From positions 231,351-295,350 of the forward strand of contig VZTJ01005971.1 in NCBI GenBank assembly GCA_013397795.1: a DNA stretch of 64,000 nt, in the 5' to 3' direction. Source of the DNA: Orthonyx spaldingii. Taxonomy: Eukaryota; Chordata; Aves; Passeriformes; Orthonychidae. Shown here piece by piece: positions 1 through 13,012 of the stretch; position 1 is the stretch's first letter; each line of letters starts with the position of its first letter. The translations under genes were made by a program, and so were the position numbers. The notes under the pieces were generated by a model that worked only from the letters and a program-made list of their open reading frames with translations, ran no database searches and was not told where the DNA came from.

Positions 1-3000
1 TAGAGCTTTAGCTACGATCTTCAAACAAGTGGTACTATTCGAAGAGAAAGAAAATACGAAAGTGTTCAAATGACTGGGTTCTTGACAGTGGTTAGACCGT
101 TGCTGTACTTCCTAATTGCCATATACGGGAGATGATCCCCTTGCTCAGAATTTGGAAAAAACCCTTAGCTGTACATTTAATTTTGTTATAACTCATTTTC
201 CCACCTGTAATATTTGGGGGTTAAAGTTGATATTGGTATTTCCTGTCGTCTTTACATCATTGTGGCATTTTTTTTTTTTTCCCAGAATGGGTGACAATAG
301 CACATTTACAATAAAAATAGTTACAATTAAAAGCAAAATATTATGTCAAGAGGACTTTGTAACACAGTGAAATATTTCAAATCTGGTTCAATAAACTGAG
401 TAATGTTACACATGAATATTCCAGGTACAAATTTTCAACATTTTAATGAAAAATAATTTATGTAAGACATTAGGAAGCAATGTAATAAAGACAGTTAATT
501 ATTTCTCTAATTCTCAGTAAGTAGCAAGGAGCTGTAATTTTAATTAAATTGAGTGCATGATTTTTTTAGAAACCTTTTATAAAGAAAAAATTATGCAAAT
601 AATACTTTAAAACACACTCAGAATCTTTCAAAAATGTGCATGGTGGAACTAATACCCTTATTATGATATTTGGCATGTAAATAAACAGTTGATTTTTGTT
701 GTTATCCCATTTGATTTAACAGTATGAAAATGATATGTAGAATTTTACTGAAAATTTTTAACTAGGAAAATTATTATACTCTTAGACAGGAAAAAGTATC
801 CATCAAATTAATTGGCCAGCTTACTGTTTGCATAGGAAGCTAATTGATTCTTAAATGTACACCCTCTCCTAAGCCCATCTGCAAATACACCACCCAAGTG
901 AAAATATCAACAAAATGAGTGTGTTTGTGTAGAGCTGTAGTCATCAGGAGACTGTGAGCAGATCTAAATTGGTATTGCTAAAATTAATTATCAAGGGCTA
1001 GTTGAGCATCATCTTCAGCAGAAACATCATAGTCTTTCCAAATTACTTTCTGTGTTGTTCCTGAGCATTAACACATTGAAGTTCTGCTTAGCTACATATA
1101 AGTATTTTCACCTGCCATAATCCTCTTCTACTGCCAGTGGAAAAGGTTCAACAATATCAAAATCACACTGTATTTGGGATGGAAAGCTTAAATCAGAGGC
1201 TGCTCTTGTATGTGTCCTGCAAGATGAATATCTGTGCTCCCAAGTTTCTTCCATTCAGTTGGAAGCCCTACCTTTTGACTGCAACCAATGCTTGGATCGA
1301 AAACATCACAGTAATTCACTGTGGTTAAATCTTTATGGTAAATAAAAGGTAGCTTCACTCTTACCAGAGCAGATCTCCAGCGTGTTTGCTGCACATCCAA
1401 CTTCAAGTGTTGGTCTTGCTTTTTTTTTTTAAAGCAGAAAAATGGTTTCATCTTACACTACAAGAACTTTCAGCAAAGAGTATTATTTTATTTTGTATAT
1501 TCTTCAGTATACTGATACAGTGTTTAATTGACTAGTTGGTAAGCCGTTTAAATTCCAGGAACAGGTTAGGAACATTTTTTCCATTATTTTATTTTATTAT
1601 ATAGTTACAGACTGTATTGGCATGTACTGCATGAGTTATTGAGCTAATTACATTTCCTTTCACCCTCATAAAACAGTATGATTAATAAACAATAAGATCT
1701 GAGGACTATTCTGCACAAATAATAGGAATGAGTGATATTGTCACTGCAGGGGTCTGGAACAGGCTAATGTGAAGGTTCAGAACGGACAGGCCTCCCTAAA
1801 GAAAGGTGATATAATTCTAGGAATATTGTCCAAATTTTTTATGTGGTTTTATGAATAATGCAATGTAGTATTACATTATTTATATTCTGTACAATGCTCA
1901 AAATATCTATTACAGATATTCTTCCCTTCCGGTTATCAGATTAGTTAAACCCCAATTTTGGTTTGATGAAAGGGAGATTTTCAGAGAAGAGAGGTAATAA
2001 TTTAATGAATGTTCTTTAGAAGGCCTTGGTGATTTTTATGATGCCTCCTTCCTTCATTATTCATTAATCAGTCAGACATGAATTCTGATTCCCACATGCA
2101 TTTTTTATTTATTGTTTCTGCTCCATAATATGATGACTGAAAATTTTAATAAGATAATAATGAATAGTAGATGGGAAATACTGAATAATACATTACTGGT
2201 TAAAAAACAAAATCTCATAAAAATGCATGATAAAACTTAAAATTTGGGAAATCACAATTTTTTTTCCTGATATAGTAGCTGTGTGAACACTCGCTATTTC
2301 TTCTTTAAGAGCATTCACCCTGGTAAGAGTTCAAAATGAGAGGAGAGTCTTGAAAGCCAGGTAAAAGAAGATAAATTTTCTTTTAAAAAGAAAATTAAAA
2401 TATTTACAATCACTTCAAGTGGATTTCAACACTTTTGTATTGGAGTTCACTTCATATATAATAATTTTTTTCCCTCAGTGCTCCTATGAGGTATCTTAAT
2501 GCAGGTGGTATGAACACAAAACATTGTTTTGTTTTTGTGGAAAACAGTTTCAAGAACACACTTAGAACTACAAGATAAGTTATTTTATTTTTTTATGCCA
2601 GTCTTTAGTTCTATACTTCTCCAGTGTAGCATAACCTTAAATAAAATTGCTTTCTTCCATAAGAACATGGGAAGTCACAAAGTTTAAACAGTGAAACTCA
2701 AGTTTCTATTTCCCTTTTGGAAACTTCTGCAGTGGTGAAGCATAGACACACAAGAAAAACAGGGGGAAAAAAGAAAATATCTTTTCATTACATGTAAAAT
2801 TTATGGAAATTTAACTGCACAATTAAACCTACCTTCAAAAAACTTCACCTTTTAAGAAGAGTTTAATCTGCTAAGAAGATATGGAAAATGTCTCAAACAT
2901 AGATATGACATAGTGAAAGTAAAGAAGGAGAGAATGCTTAATCACAAGGTTTCCCATGAAAAATATATTCCCATGAAAAACAAAAAATATTGTCATGTAT

Positions 3001-6000
3001 CTAAAGTCTTAAGGGCAGCTACAATTGCCAATTCTTCAAAAGCAAGTGGTAGGTCAAGTGGCACTGGAGAGGTTCAGTGAGACGCTCTCTCTATTTGCAT
3101 ATTTCTTGTGATTAATAAAGAATATTCTCATGATTAGTAAAGAACAGTGGAGAATGAAATCCCTTTCATACCTACAAAAAATTATGTGTTTAGAAAGCAT
3201 CTCCAATTGGATGATAGCATCTAGCATTCTTTCTCATCCTAACCATGTAGTAACTTACCTCATAACATACTTATTTTTTGTCTGCTATGACTGTTTACCT
3301 ATTATTGTCACTTGTTCCACAAGGGCAGCTCAGACATTTCAATGTATCCTATGAACAATCCTGAGCTCAAAACAGAGTAATATTGGATTAAATGCAATTA
3401 AATATAATTATAATTATACAAAGACTGCACTTTAATACAGGTAATAGAGTCACAGCTTCACAGTTCCTTACTTGAAAAATTACTGTTTTTATATATAAAA
3501 CAATATGCATTATATCCAGTGAAAACATTTTAACTCATCTTCATTCTGCTTCATAGGATAAAGATTTAGCATATTGTTTCCAATGACTAGCATTTTAAGC
3601 AACATTAAAATGAGATTCATTCAGAAAAAAAAATCATATACCTCTTATGTTAAATTTAGCTATGGAGTAAGGGAAAAAAACAACCAAACAAACAAAAACC
3701 CCAAAGAATGCAGAAACATCAATACAATCTGTAGGTTGTGAATTGATTTAAAACCAGAGACAAATTTTCAATATGATATAGCTCCACCAAAAATTGTGGA
3801 ATTTGGGAAAATACATTAATAATCAGAATGATTATGACAAATCTCATTCCCTTCTCCTCAAAGAGAACTTTTATAGTCACAAAATTTAGTGTAAAATGCT
3901 CATCGATGTTAAAACATGACATTTCCAATAGTTTATACATTAAAAATCAGTACCAGTGACAATATATGTTATATTAAGACTAATGTTTCCTAGTAACATA
4001 TTTCAGATTATTTGTCTTAACTTCAGGAATGTCTGAAATGCACTGCCTTGAAAGAACAAAAGATGTTGAAAAGCTGAACTTAAATCCAGATTCTGTTTAT
4101 TCTATTTTTACAGAGAACATTTATTTGATATTGATGCTTTATTTTATTTTAGTTCATATTATGGTTTGCTCTAGCATCTATAGCCCCCACCTTTGGTACA
4201 CACCATACATTGTGGCATGAACTGCACAAATTTGTAACAAAGATAGAGCCATTAAAATGCAAAGAGGATTAGTGATATTTGTATAAAATGAATAGTCCAG
4301 TCAGGATTATCACATTTTATTTGATTTCAGTTATATACTTTTCTGAGAAAACAGTTATCATCCACAGCTTCCCCAAGCAACTTCCCTGCTATCATATGGT
4401 TTCAGAGAGTCTTTCAAATTCTCAGACACAAACTACATGTATTGTGATTTATCTGCCTTCTCTTTTCCATAACCACCTCACAGCCGAACAGCTGTTTCAC
4501 AGGCAGGGAATATTAATTTTTTCTTTGGTAGCTGAGCAAGCGCTAGGAAGTGCAGGACAATCAAATCAATTTAGTACCCTCAAATCTAGAAAAAATGCAG
4601 TTTTGTCACTCAGACCACAAAAGTTCAGATGTAATTTGAGATGACAAAAACTTCGAGGCCTGTCTTAGCCAATTACAAGCCTGTTAGGACTTACTAGCTT
4701 GCAACATCTGGAAGGATCCATAAGCTCCCCAAAATCGAAATTCTGCTCTATCCATCTTTGCATGTAGAAGGGGAGGTAATGGCTTACTGCATGTTCTCTA
4801 AGATTAAATCTATTATTCTTAAACAGAAGATCACAAATTTAGATATATAATTTCTGCTTCTTTGTGGTGATTTACAAGTCAATGCAACATGGAAACATTT
4901 GAATGCCAATGATAATATATCATATATATTCATTTCAGTTTTCAATTCAGTTATGATTAATATGAAGTGCACAGAAACATAGATCTAACTCCAGGTGAGT
5001 ATACACAAGTAGCTCAGCAAAAGAGGATGAGGATTTATTTATTCATAACTACTGGGAAAGATGGGAAGACTGTTATACTAAACTCTGGCCTGGACATTGC
5101 CTAATATAGGCAGTGAATTTCTGGGTACAGCTTTAGACTTGTGGGGACTCTGCCAGCACCTGTAACAGAAAATTTTGCTCATCACCCCACACGCTGCATG
5201 ACTTGCATTGTTATCTACCTTGTCCTGTGTCTCCTCCTGGTTTCTGAGTGCCCTGACTGCTCTTCCCTTAAGCTGATTTTTTTCGAAGATGCTGGAAAAG
5301 GGTGTGACGTTTGGAAGGAAAGAGCGTACTTTGGGAGAGTTTGAACAGCTGCCTGCTTGTACTGAGCAATCTAATAACTCAAAAATTTTAAGGCAAATAT
5401 ATAAATTTTTAAGGTTTAAATATGTTTCTTAAAACATGTATAAACTATTCTGCAGTAAGTAAATAGGTCTAAGGCAACAGGAAAGAAGAGGACTCCCACA
5501 GAATGTAAAAAAGGTGGTAACATGCTGCATTTTTGAATAAAACCCAAGTTGTTTACTAAATAGAATGAAGGAATGCATCTATGCAGGAAACAAAAGGTGA
5601 GAGAAAAAGCTCTGAAAACACTGCTTTAATGCTTCAGAATAGCATTTTGGGTTTTATGGGTACATGAGTAAGGGAAAATGAAGGTTCTCTTTTCCAACTT
5701 CTATTTTCTGGTGGTTTGGTTTTGGGATTTATTTTTTGCACTTCACATGGATTTCAAAAGTTCAGAAATTTTCTTTATTTTCTTTAAAAAAAATGTTGGT
5801 TTGCCATTAGTTCATGGAAATAGAAATTAATCATTTCAATGTTTTGCAAGACCATGTTAAAATTATTTGGGGGGTCCCAGGTTGAGCATAATTTGCGGAT
5901 CCAGAGAGGTTGGTGATGTGTAGGCAATGAAACTTCCTATTGCAGAAGCAGGCAGTGGGGCTTGTTAATTACTACCTAGGCACGGAAGTTCTCTGTTATT

Positions 6001-7195
6001 GCCCATGGAGAATATTTTTCTCAAAGAGCTTCATTTTATGCTTTCCAGCTGGGAAAGATAGTTTGCCTTTTCCATGGAAAAAAAAATCTGGCACCCAGAG
6101 CTCGAAGACTTCATTGTCTATTTTAAGGGTTTAGTAAAATCACCTGCACAGTACCAGACACATTCACTCAGCTTCTAAACTAAAAAGCTAGTCCTGATTT
6201 CCCCCATGGGGAACAATTTCTCCACAGTCAAAACTTGTATTTTGTCAGTATTATCCAGACAGGCAATTTTCATATTATTTCGATATCTATTTATGCAGAG
6301 GTTCATGTGTTACTACTCTGCTCAGAATACATAAACCTGTTTTGTGTGATCACCAAATATATTTATTATTGTTGTTTTCAGAAGTAGCATAACAATTTCT
6401 TTTTGAAATATGGAAACAACATTGAAATTAGAAGTCTAAGAAGGAATTACATAATTAAAATGTCAGTGATGACATATCTTTTAGAAAAATAACATAAATG
6501 TTGTTTTTACAAACATATCATTACATTTCAATGGTAGCTAGTTTTCCCAGGACTAGTTGCATAATTAGAAGCTGCACACATATAAAAATAATATTTGTAG
6601 GTAAATTCCCTCAACAGGATTAATTTTAATAAAAGAATTAAACTGAAAAAAACCACTTTCATTTTATGGCACAATTACTACCAGTGACATATTACTGCAG
6701 TGAACTCTCTGATTTCCTTTTAGTCTAGCATCATATTTCACTGCCTGCCCCTTCTGTTGAGTACTCACAGTTCTCTAATGCTGCTCAGTAAAAGAAAAAT
6801 TATTCCTTGTTTGTTACTACTCATTAATTTGGGTATTTTCATTACATTTAGATGGTCTTAAATTATGAAAATGAGTAAAGTGAAGCTCAGGGAGAGATGG
6901 TTTCTACTGCGGGAATGCAGGGGTAGTTTTATATCTTCAAGTACTTGCAGACATACTCTTGTTCTGCCTGTTTTCCAGTAAAACCTTCATTGAGGTCTCA
7001 TCAGCAAGCCAACAAACACATTAGGACAGTGCTGTGCTCCATTCAATGTGGTTTGAGAAGAGGTACAAGCATGAGCTTCTCTGTAATCAATAGGATGATA
7101 ACATTGCATTGGTTCTAGGGTTTCATCAAATCTCTAGGACATTCCACCCCCCCTGAACAGGGCTGCTTTACTTATGGCACATTAGTGAACTCTTT

Positions 7196-7207
7196 CCCCC
7201 CCCCCCC
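7196..7207. repeat. Poly-C homopolymer run (12 C)
   Basis: Twelve consecutive C on the plus strand, about 45 bp after a separate run of 7 C. In AT-rich DNA this is a mutation-prone homopolymer and a likely length-error site. No gene is associated with it. Confidence 0.9.
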
Positions 7208-9135
7208 TTTATATTTTAAGAAATAACTAAACTCATATTTGATATAGAAATGCATTCTTTTACGTGGTTAACACATTTGTGCTTAATGTGCTCATTTAAA
7301 GGGTTGTCTTAGCCACTGGTTATACTCCATACAATGAATAGAGTTTGGGGATTTTAGCAGTGAAGGGAGAATAATTTAAAGGGGGGAATGGCTTGTGGCA
7401 GGTATATCTGGCATCATATTTTAGAGCTGGGGCCTGATTATGAAAGTATTGATTGGAAAAGAATGAAATTATTATTATGAGGCAAATCAGGTAGTACAGG
7501 GACATAGAGAACAAGTCTGTAGAAGATTCCTATTAGTTTTGGAATGAAGAACTAGATTTGTAGTAGAAATAGATGTTAATGTACAGACCAATTGTCTGGG
7601 ACATGTAACAATGGCCTCTGTGAATTGAAGACCGACCCCAGCGTTCAAAGCAAGGACAGCTTTAAGTTTTAATTTTTCTGATTTTTGCTTTTTCACTTCA
7701 GAAAAGTACAAGTTTTTACTTAATATATAGACACCTGTGCAATATGTGATATTTTTAACAAAAAATTGGAAGAATAATGAAAAGTAAAAAACCAAATTCT
7801 AGGAAGCAAATATAAAATAACTTTAAGAAGGAAGCTTTCAGAAATTCTCTAATCCTGAAAGAAGAATCAGGAAGGGTCTAGAGCAACATTCAAATTGGAA
7901 AACCTTCACCAAAGTGGTTGTATGATGACCCAACTGTCTGTGATTAGCTACAGAATTCAGAAACACTGCCAAACAGAATATTCTTCAGGCTTATACCTGA
8001 AGTAATACTGCTGTTTAAAGAAAATAAAAAATAGGAGTGTCAGAGGAACCCAGGACAGGTATAAAGTAATCTCTGAAACGTAGCTGAAAAATAAGCTCAG
8101 CACCTACCAAAACTTGAAGTTAGTCCTTTTAATATGTGTCAAGTGTCAAGTTGCACATTTGAGCTGGAAAAGTAACAGAGCTTACCCTGATTGCTTCAAG
8201 CAGTACTGGAGATGCACCGTCGTAATTAGCCAGGGCTGTGCTGCTCTTTCTAGGCTATGTCATTCCTGTCTGCCTGGATTTGTACTGTAACGTTTTCTCC
8301 CAGTTTCAGGTACTCCTGGTTATACAACTGCAGTGCAACTTATGATTTCAGGGGTCGGTTGTACATCTTGACTGTATATGGAATGTCTAAGTCTCAACAA
8401 ATGATATGTTATTGTTCATATTTCTGAAGCTAAAATTGAGACCAGCTAAGTAAAATGAAAAAGGAGTACAACAGAGAATTTTCTTATCTGCCCTTTGCTG
8501 CCAGATTGTCCTTATTTTATGAAGTTGAAATTCTGCTTCAGTCCAAGTATACTTTTCTTTTGCTTTTCAGTTTTTAATAATTACTTAATATTAATTCTGT
8601 GAAGAAATTAATTTATGAAGGCACCTGTAAAAAACCTTCCCAGCTTTTCCTCATGTGAGTACACTCCTGGTCATTTTCCTTTAATATCTTCAATAAAGTA
8701 AATACAGTAAAAATCAGATTTTACTAATTAATTCAGTTTGGGTTTCACTTAAAAACACCATGCAGAACAATTTGTATATGAATCATCACTACAGTGACAG
8801 ATTAAATAAGCATCACTTAATTCATGACCTCATTCAATCAAAGCTTGCCTAAAAGTTGCCCATGAAACTCAGTTCATTGTTTGGTCAAAGTCCTCAGATC
8901 ATAGGAATTGTTTTTACCTTATTAATTAGGACCCATATATAAAAGCTGGGTTCTCAAAAGTGCTCAGTGATAGCTTGTTTCTTCAACTGAAATTATCTGT
9001 AAAGGTTACACTGATTTCAATGACACGGGATTTTGGTCACTGCTAAAGAGCTGCTTGTAAATTCTATCATTGTGTCACTGTAAATTGGTCTGATTCTCTT
9101 GCCTTGAACTTTCTGCAGTAGAGTACACACAAAAG

Positions 9136-9480
9136 GTGCAAACAGCCAAACAGCAGGGCCAGCTTCAGGCAGTCATCTGTTCCTTAGCACAGCAGCTTGC
9201 CAAGGGCAGGTGCCAAAAGAGCAACAGATTTTCCCACTTGACTCATCTATGCCAGAGCCTGGGAGAGGCAGCTGACTCTTCTGTCAGATATGGGCAGACT
9301 TCACTTCATCCCAGAGCTTCACCTCCCTTCCTCCCCCATTTGTGTTCCTATGGCAAAAATGTGCTGGTCGCAGGCCCGGAACTTTGCCTCCAGGACGTGA
9401 AGCGTTCAGCTGCTGGTGGCTGCAACAGCACATGTCAGGTACCAAAAGAACCCTCTTCTAAATGGTATTTTTGTTTACAG
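9136..9480. other. Unclassified GC-richer block
   Basis: This block is clearly richer in G and C than its surroundings and keeps a plus-strand frame open through it (from 9136). The translation has scattered cysteines and no motif I recognise. It could be an old repeat, a non-coding RNA exon or chance. Nothing supports a protein gene. Confidence 0.25.
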
Positions 9481-10529
9481 TGCATTTCCTTCCCGTTTCT
9501 ATTATTCCAAGCAATTTTTTTTTCTTTCCTTAATTACTTCTGATTTTGGCAGTGTCTTTTAAAAATAATTTTTAAATGTTCATTTATTATTTATCATAGT
9601 ATTCATTTAAACTCACGCCAGTTTCAGGCAGCTGCAGCTTGGTATTGCCCAGGGCTATATGTTAACCCCTCAAAGCAGGCAGTGTACCTTAAAGGTGCAG
9701 TGACATACGCACAGAATTTGATATATATAATTAGAAGTTGCAAAAGCAAATCTCTTAAGCATGGTGATGGGAAGAATGCTGCTGAACCTACTTGCCAACA
9801 GATAGTTATAGAAAATTTTTTTTTTTTTCTTGAGCTTTTAGTAATTCAGGAGAAAGATTCTACTGGAAGGGAAGGGACTTGAGTAATTTTAGCTGAGAAG
9901 ACTTCATAGTTAACTTTTGATAAAGCAGATCATGTTGTGTTTGCTCAAAGAGCATTGTGAAATTCACTCTATTCTGAACTATCAAATAATTTCAAATTCA
10001 AGTCCAACAATGGGACAAATCTCAATTGGTAAATCTGAAAATCTATTCAAGATCTGTAACCTGCAGTATTTCTCAAAGAAAAATTAAACACATATTCTGA
10101 AAAAGTCTTTACAGACTATATCTAAAAGAAGCATCAATGGATGTGTATTGCTGTTTTCATCAGTAAGTTTTGTCACACCAGTCTTGAATACCATAATGTC
10201 TGATATCAATGCATTTCTATATTATCCTCTTATTGCCCCTTGCAAGGGAAGTAATTTTGCGGATTTTTTTCCAACTAGTCTTCGACAATTAAAAATGTAG
10301 GAGTGAGAGGAAAATAGATACTAAGGAAAAAAGTCAAATATTTGACTACCATCTGTCAAAATAGATTATTATTTTTCACCTCTTCTTTTAGGCTTCCTAA
10401 GATTAACACGTTGTGAATATATTGGCAAAAAGTATGCATTGCAGGCTCTGGTAATGCTGAGACTGTTTTCAACAAGCTTCCATCACAGGAAACAATGTTT
10501 TCCTTAAAATAAATTGCAGTTCTATGGCA

Positions 10530-10575
10530 GAGGTTAGTCCTGAACCAAGTGTGAGGTTAGTCCTGAACCAAGTGT
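10530..10575. repeat. Perfect 23-bp tandem duplication
   Basis: Positions 10530-10552 are repeated exactly at 10553-10575 (unit starts GAGGTTAGTCC and ends AAGTGT). The lack of differences suggests a recent replication-slippage event. It lies in unique DNA upstream of the ERV-L remnant. Confidence 0.9.
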
Positions 10576-11123
10576 TTGCATGTCTTAAAATGAATCTTTA
10601 ATTCATGTCCTTGTAAAAAATTATGCAGCCCAATTATATTTTTTCAATTTTGTTTCTTCTTTAATACTTTGATGCTGATTGAGAAATCCTCATAAGATTG
10701 CAAAATGTGTTTCTATTTTGTAGTGTTGCCTGACTCTCTGCGAAGTCTGTATATCCATTTAAACAGAAACTGCTGGACCAGAGTCAGAAGAGGCTGCAAG
10801 GCTACAACATCTAACTTGTATCAAGGAATCTAAACTTTTGTGAAGCATCTGCACTCCTTCTCCCAGAATCACAGATAGTGAGGAATCCATCTAAAGAAAT
10901 TGTATTCTAAGTCACAAGCTCCAAACACCAAGATATGCTATAACCTTCCTGAAAAACTGGGGAACAAAAAGAAAGGCTAGAATAGTACCACTAAGAACTG
11001 TAGCTCTGGATCCACCTGTACATCTTAAGAAGCAAAATATGGCTCCATCTTTTTCCGTCTTTCCACATTCCAAATGGAGCACAAACATGAAAGTGATTGT
11101 CCTTTACAAGGACCTATGTACTT

Positions 11124-11410
11124 TGTGATGTTGGTTGACCCTGAATATTACCCATATATCTGCTCCCTCCCTCCTGTACCCACCTCAACTAGCAGAGATA
11201 ATATGAAGCAGTAAAAGTGAGAAAACTTGTCCAAAAGCATTTTAATAGGTGACAAGGACAGTTTAAAAGGTGAAGAAAAGAAGGAAAAAAACAAGTGATA
11301 GAAAAGCAATCACTCACCAACTTCCACAAATAGACCAATGCCCATCCCGTCTACAAGAAATGAGCCCGTCTGAAGCCAGGAAAACCCACCTCCTACTTCT
11401 TCTGCAGACT
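11124..11410 (-). mobile_element. ERV-L LTR fragment (R/U5 portion)
   Basis: Read on the minus strand, this segment resembles the 3' half of avian ERV-L LTRs as I know them. It has a GGCATTGGTCT-like block, then a GTGAGTGATTGC block, then TTTTCTCACTTTTAC. It ends GGTCAACCAACATCACA, a plausible LTR 3' terminus at 11124. It lies immediately downstream of the minus-strand RNase H remnant, so it fits the 3' LTR of the same provirus. The U3 half is not visible between RNase H and this piece, and the usual AATAAA appears degraded. The family call rests on memory of the family, not a search. The 11410 boundary is approximate. Confidence 0.65.
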
Positions 11411-11419
11411 AACTTTGTG

Positions 11420-12761
11420 TTTTCCTTCAGGAGGCTGTGAATCCTTATGTTTGACTCCTCACAGCAGCTTTACTCTTTTTATATTTTTGCAGAAAACAAC
11501 AGGATGCATCAGTAAACAGAACATATTGCTTTTAATTTTCTGGTAATTCATGAAACGGCGGTGCTGCTAGGGCATGATTCACCTCCTCAGGTGATGCTCC
11601 AAAACCGCTGCCTTCTGACCAGTCCATGATTTCTTCCACAGTTCCTGGGTAGTTGTAGTTCTCCATTTAAGCCTGCAGTGTGATCAGTGCTACCTGCTCA
11701 GTCTGTAGTTTTGGATACATATGTAGAAGGGACACTTTGAACATCCAGCACAACAAAGGCAATCACAATGCCCAGAAGATCTGTGCTTCCACAGCAACTG
11801 CTCCTGAAGTAACTTCAACTCTACTGCATGCTGCAGGTATCTCTTCTGTTTTCAGGAAGAAGGTGGGCTTGGATCCTTAATATCTCCATCTCCAAACTCC
11901 TAGAGGTCAATCTTGAGCCGCTGGGTGTTTTCTGTCACAGGTTCTGGATGAGGCCAAGCTCCTTAGCTGTGATGTAGAGGATGTTCCTCATGACTAGTCC
12001 CGGATGGACTTGCCATAGGGCTACTGCACAAACTCTCTACTATTTGGCCTATTCAAAGCCTTGTTTCTGCCTAGAATCTCACTTAAAATAGTTCCTATTT
12101 TGGGTCACTAGGCAGAGAGATCTCACAAGCTGACTGTAATATGGAATATGCATTCTCTAGAAACCCACAAAGCTTAGGATACCATTTTGATACTTGATTG
12201 GAATATAATTGTTCTCTTATTGATCCTATCCAGTGGCATGTAATTACACCTCTATTGCCATTGCATACCCAAGAACTGGATCTCCTGTGTAGGTCCTTTG
12301 ACCGTGTATGGTTTTTTATATGGCTAAATCAGCTTTAAGAAGGATTTGCATTGTTATTTGGCTTTTCTCAAACATTTCTTTTACTACTTTACCCACAGAA
12401 TGACATCAATGTATTGCAGATAATCAGGGCCTTCATGTTGTTCCAGTATGGTCAGGATCAGCCCATGACAAATGGTAGGTCTGGTCTTCTAGAAATCGGG
12501 CAGCTAGTTCCAGGTGTATTGAACATCTGTACATATGAAGGCAAACTGAATTGAAAAAAAATTGGAAAAAATGCACAAGGAATATCAGCTGGGGCATACC
12601 ACTTAACTGCCTTAGACACTATTTCACACTGAAGTTCTAGCATGTTTAATATGGCAGCACTCAATGGCCACATGATTTAATTCACACCGTGATAGTCCAC
12701 TATTAGCCCTTACCAGATTTTGCATTCACCAGATGGGACTACCAAAGAGTGATCAAGTCTA
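11420..12761 (-). pseudogene. pol: ERV-L pol remnant: reverse transcriptase core, connection and RNase H
   Basis: Degraded endogenous retrovirus polymerase on the minus strand. In transcription order: a frame at 12673-12458 contains MLELQ and KWYAPADI, the ERV-L-type RT palm entry. At 12413-12402 lies the catalytic box, reading YIDV in the context LQYIDVILW, so the second catalytic aspartate is lost. At 12281-12258 lies IQFLGMQW, a hallmark after the RT active site. At 11518-11502 lies LFTDAS, the first RNase H carboxylate motif. Frames between these blocks carry stops and frameshifts, so no functional enzyme can be made. Integrase and dUTPase, expected downstream in this class, are not visible before the LTR fragment. 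A nested LTR separates this part from its upstream part. Confidence 0.85.
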
Positions 12762-12767
12762 CCTGTT
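12762..12767. repeat. Target-site duplication CCTGTT (left)
   Basis: CCTGTT lies directly left of the 239-bp LTR and is repeated exactly at 13007-13012. A 6-bp duplication is typical of class II (ERVK/alpha-/betaretrovirus-like) integrases. Confidence 0.85.
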
Positions 12768-12829
12768 TGTCGCTGTTGAGCAGATGTCGAAACAAGGAGA
12801 ACTCAAGATCAAGTGGCAAAAGAGGTTAA

Positions 12830-12839
12830 TTTATTTATT
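12830..12839 (-). terminator. Overlapping AATAAA polyadenylation signals of the nested LTR
   Basis: Two overlapping AATAAA hexamers read AATAAATAAA on the minus strand, about 10 bp after the TATA box. In class II retroviruses with a short R, the poly(A) signal sits at the U3/R edge, which fits this spacing. Confidence 0.7.
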
Positions 12840-12848
12840 AAATTCAGC

Positions 12849-12857
12849 TTTTATATA
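12849..12857 (-). promoter_or_regulatory. TATA box of the nested LTR
   Basis: TATATAAAA on the minus strand, at the position expected between U3 and R of the 239-bp LTR. Upstream CCAAT motifs support a former promoter. Present activity is unknown. Confidence 0.7.
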
Positions 12858-13006
12858 CAAAATGGACTCTCACTTGATTGGCCATTAGCTGTACGCCTCC
12901 CGCAGCTAATTGGCCACCTGGATTCATGAGAGCGGAACACCTTTATCTTAGTTTACATAAACAAATAGATTCTTTCTCATGAGAAAGAGGTTTCTGTGCT
13001 GTCACA

Positions 13007-13012
13007 CCTGTT
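13007..13012. repeat. Target-site duplication CCTGTT (right)
   Basis: Exact match to 12762-12767 on the other side of the 239-bp LTR. Confidence 0.85.

Larger units (their letters stand above)
1..11100. other. Non-coding AT-rich DNA, no gene recognised
   Basis: This stretch is AT-rich with stop codons in all frames. The longest frame is 135 codons (9136-9543, plus), with no recognisable domain and a phenylalanine-rich tail encoded by T runs. A second frame (4279-4644, plus, 121 codons) also looks like nothing known. I saw no splice-linked exon chain, no tRNA-like fold and no clear CR1 or LTR. Local items are listed separately: the C run near 7.2 kb and the 23-bp tandem duplication near 10.5 kb. 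Old, unrecognisable repeats may be present. Confidence 0.6.
12768..13006 (-). mobile_element. Short (239 bp) solo LTR, ERVK-like, nested in ERV-L pol
   Basis: The element runs TG...CA on both strands (plus start TGTCGCTG, minus start TGTGACAG) between perfect 6-bp duplications. On the minus strand it has CCAAT-type motifs (near 12890 and 12910), a strong TATA box (TATATAAAA, 12857-12849) and overlapping AATAAA signals (12839-12830) a few bases further on. It ends CAGCGACA. This order gives the minus orientation. The tight TATA to poly(A)-signal spacing implies a very short R region. There is no internal retroviral sequence, so it is a solo LTR left by LTR-LTR recombination. It interrupts the ERV-L pol reading direction and is therefore younger than that provirus. 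Confidence 0.88.

Noticed and set aside
9136..9543. 135-codon plus frame as a gene
   Set aside because: No recognisable domain, T-run-encoded hydrophobic end, no promoter or splice support. Open frame explained by locally higher GC.
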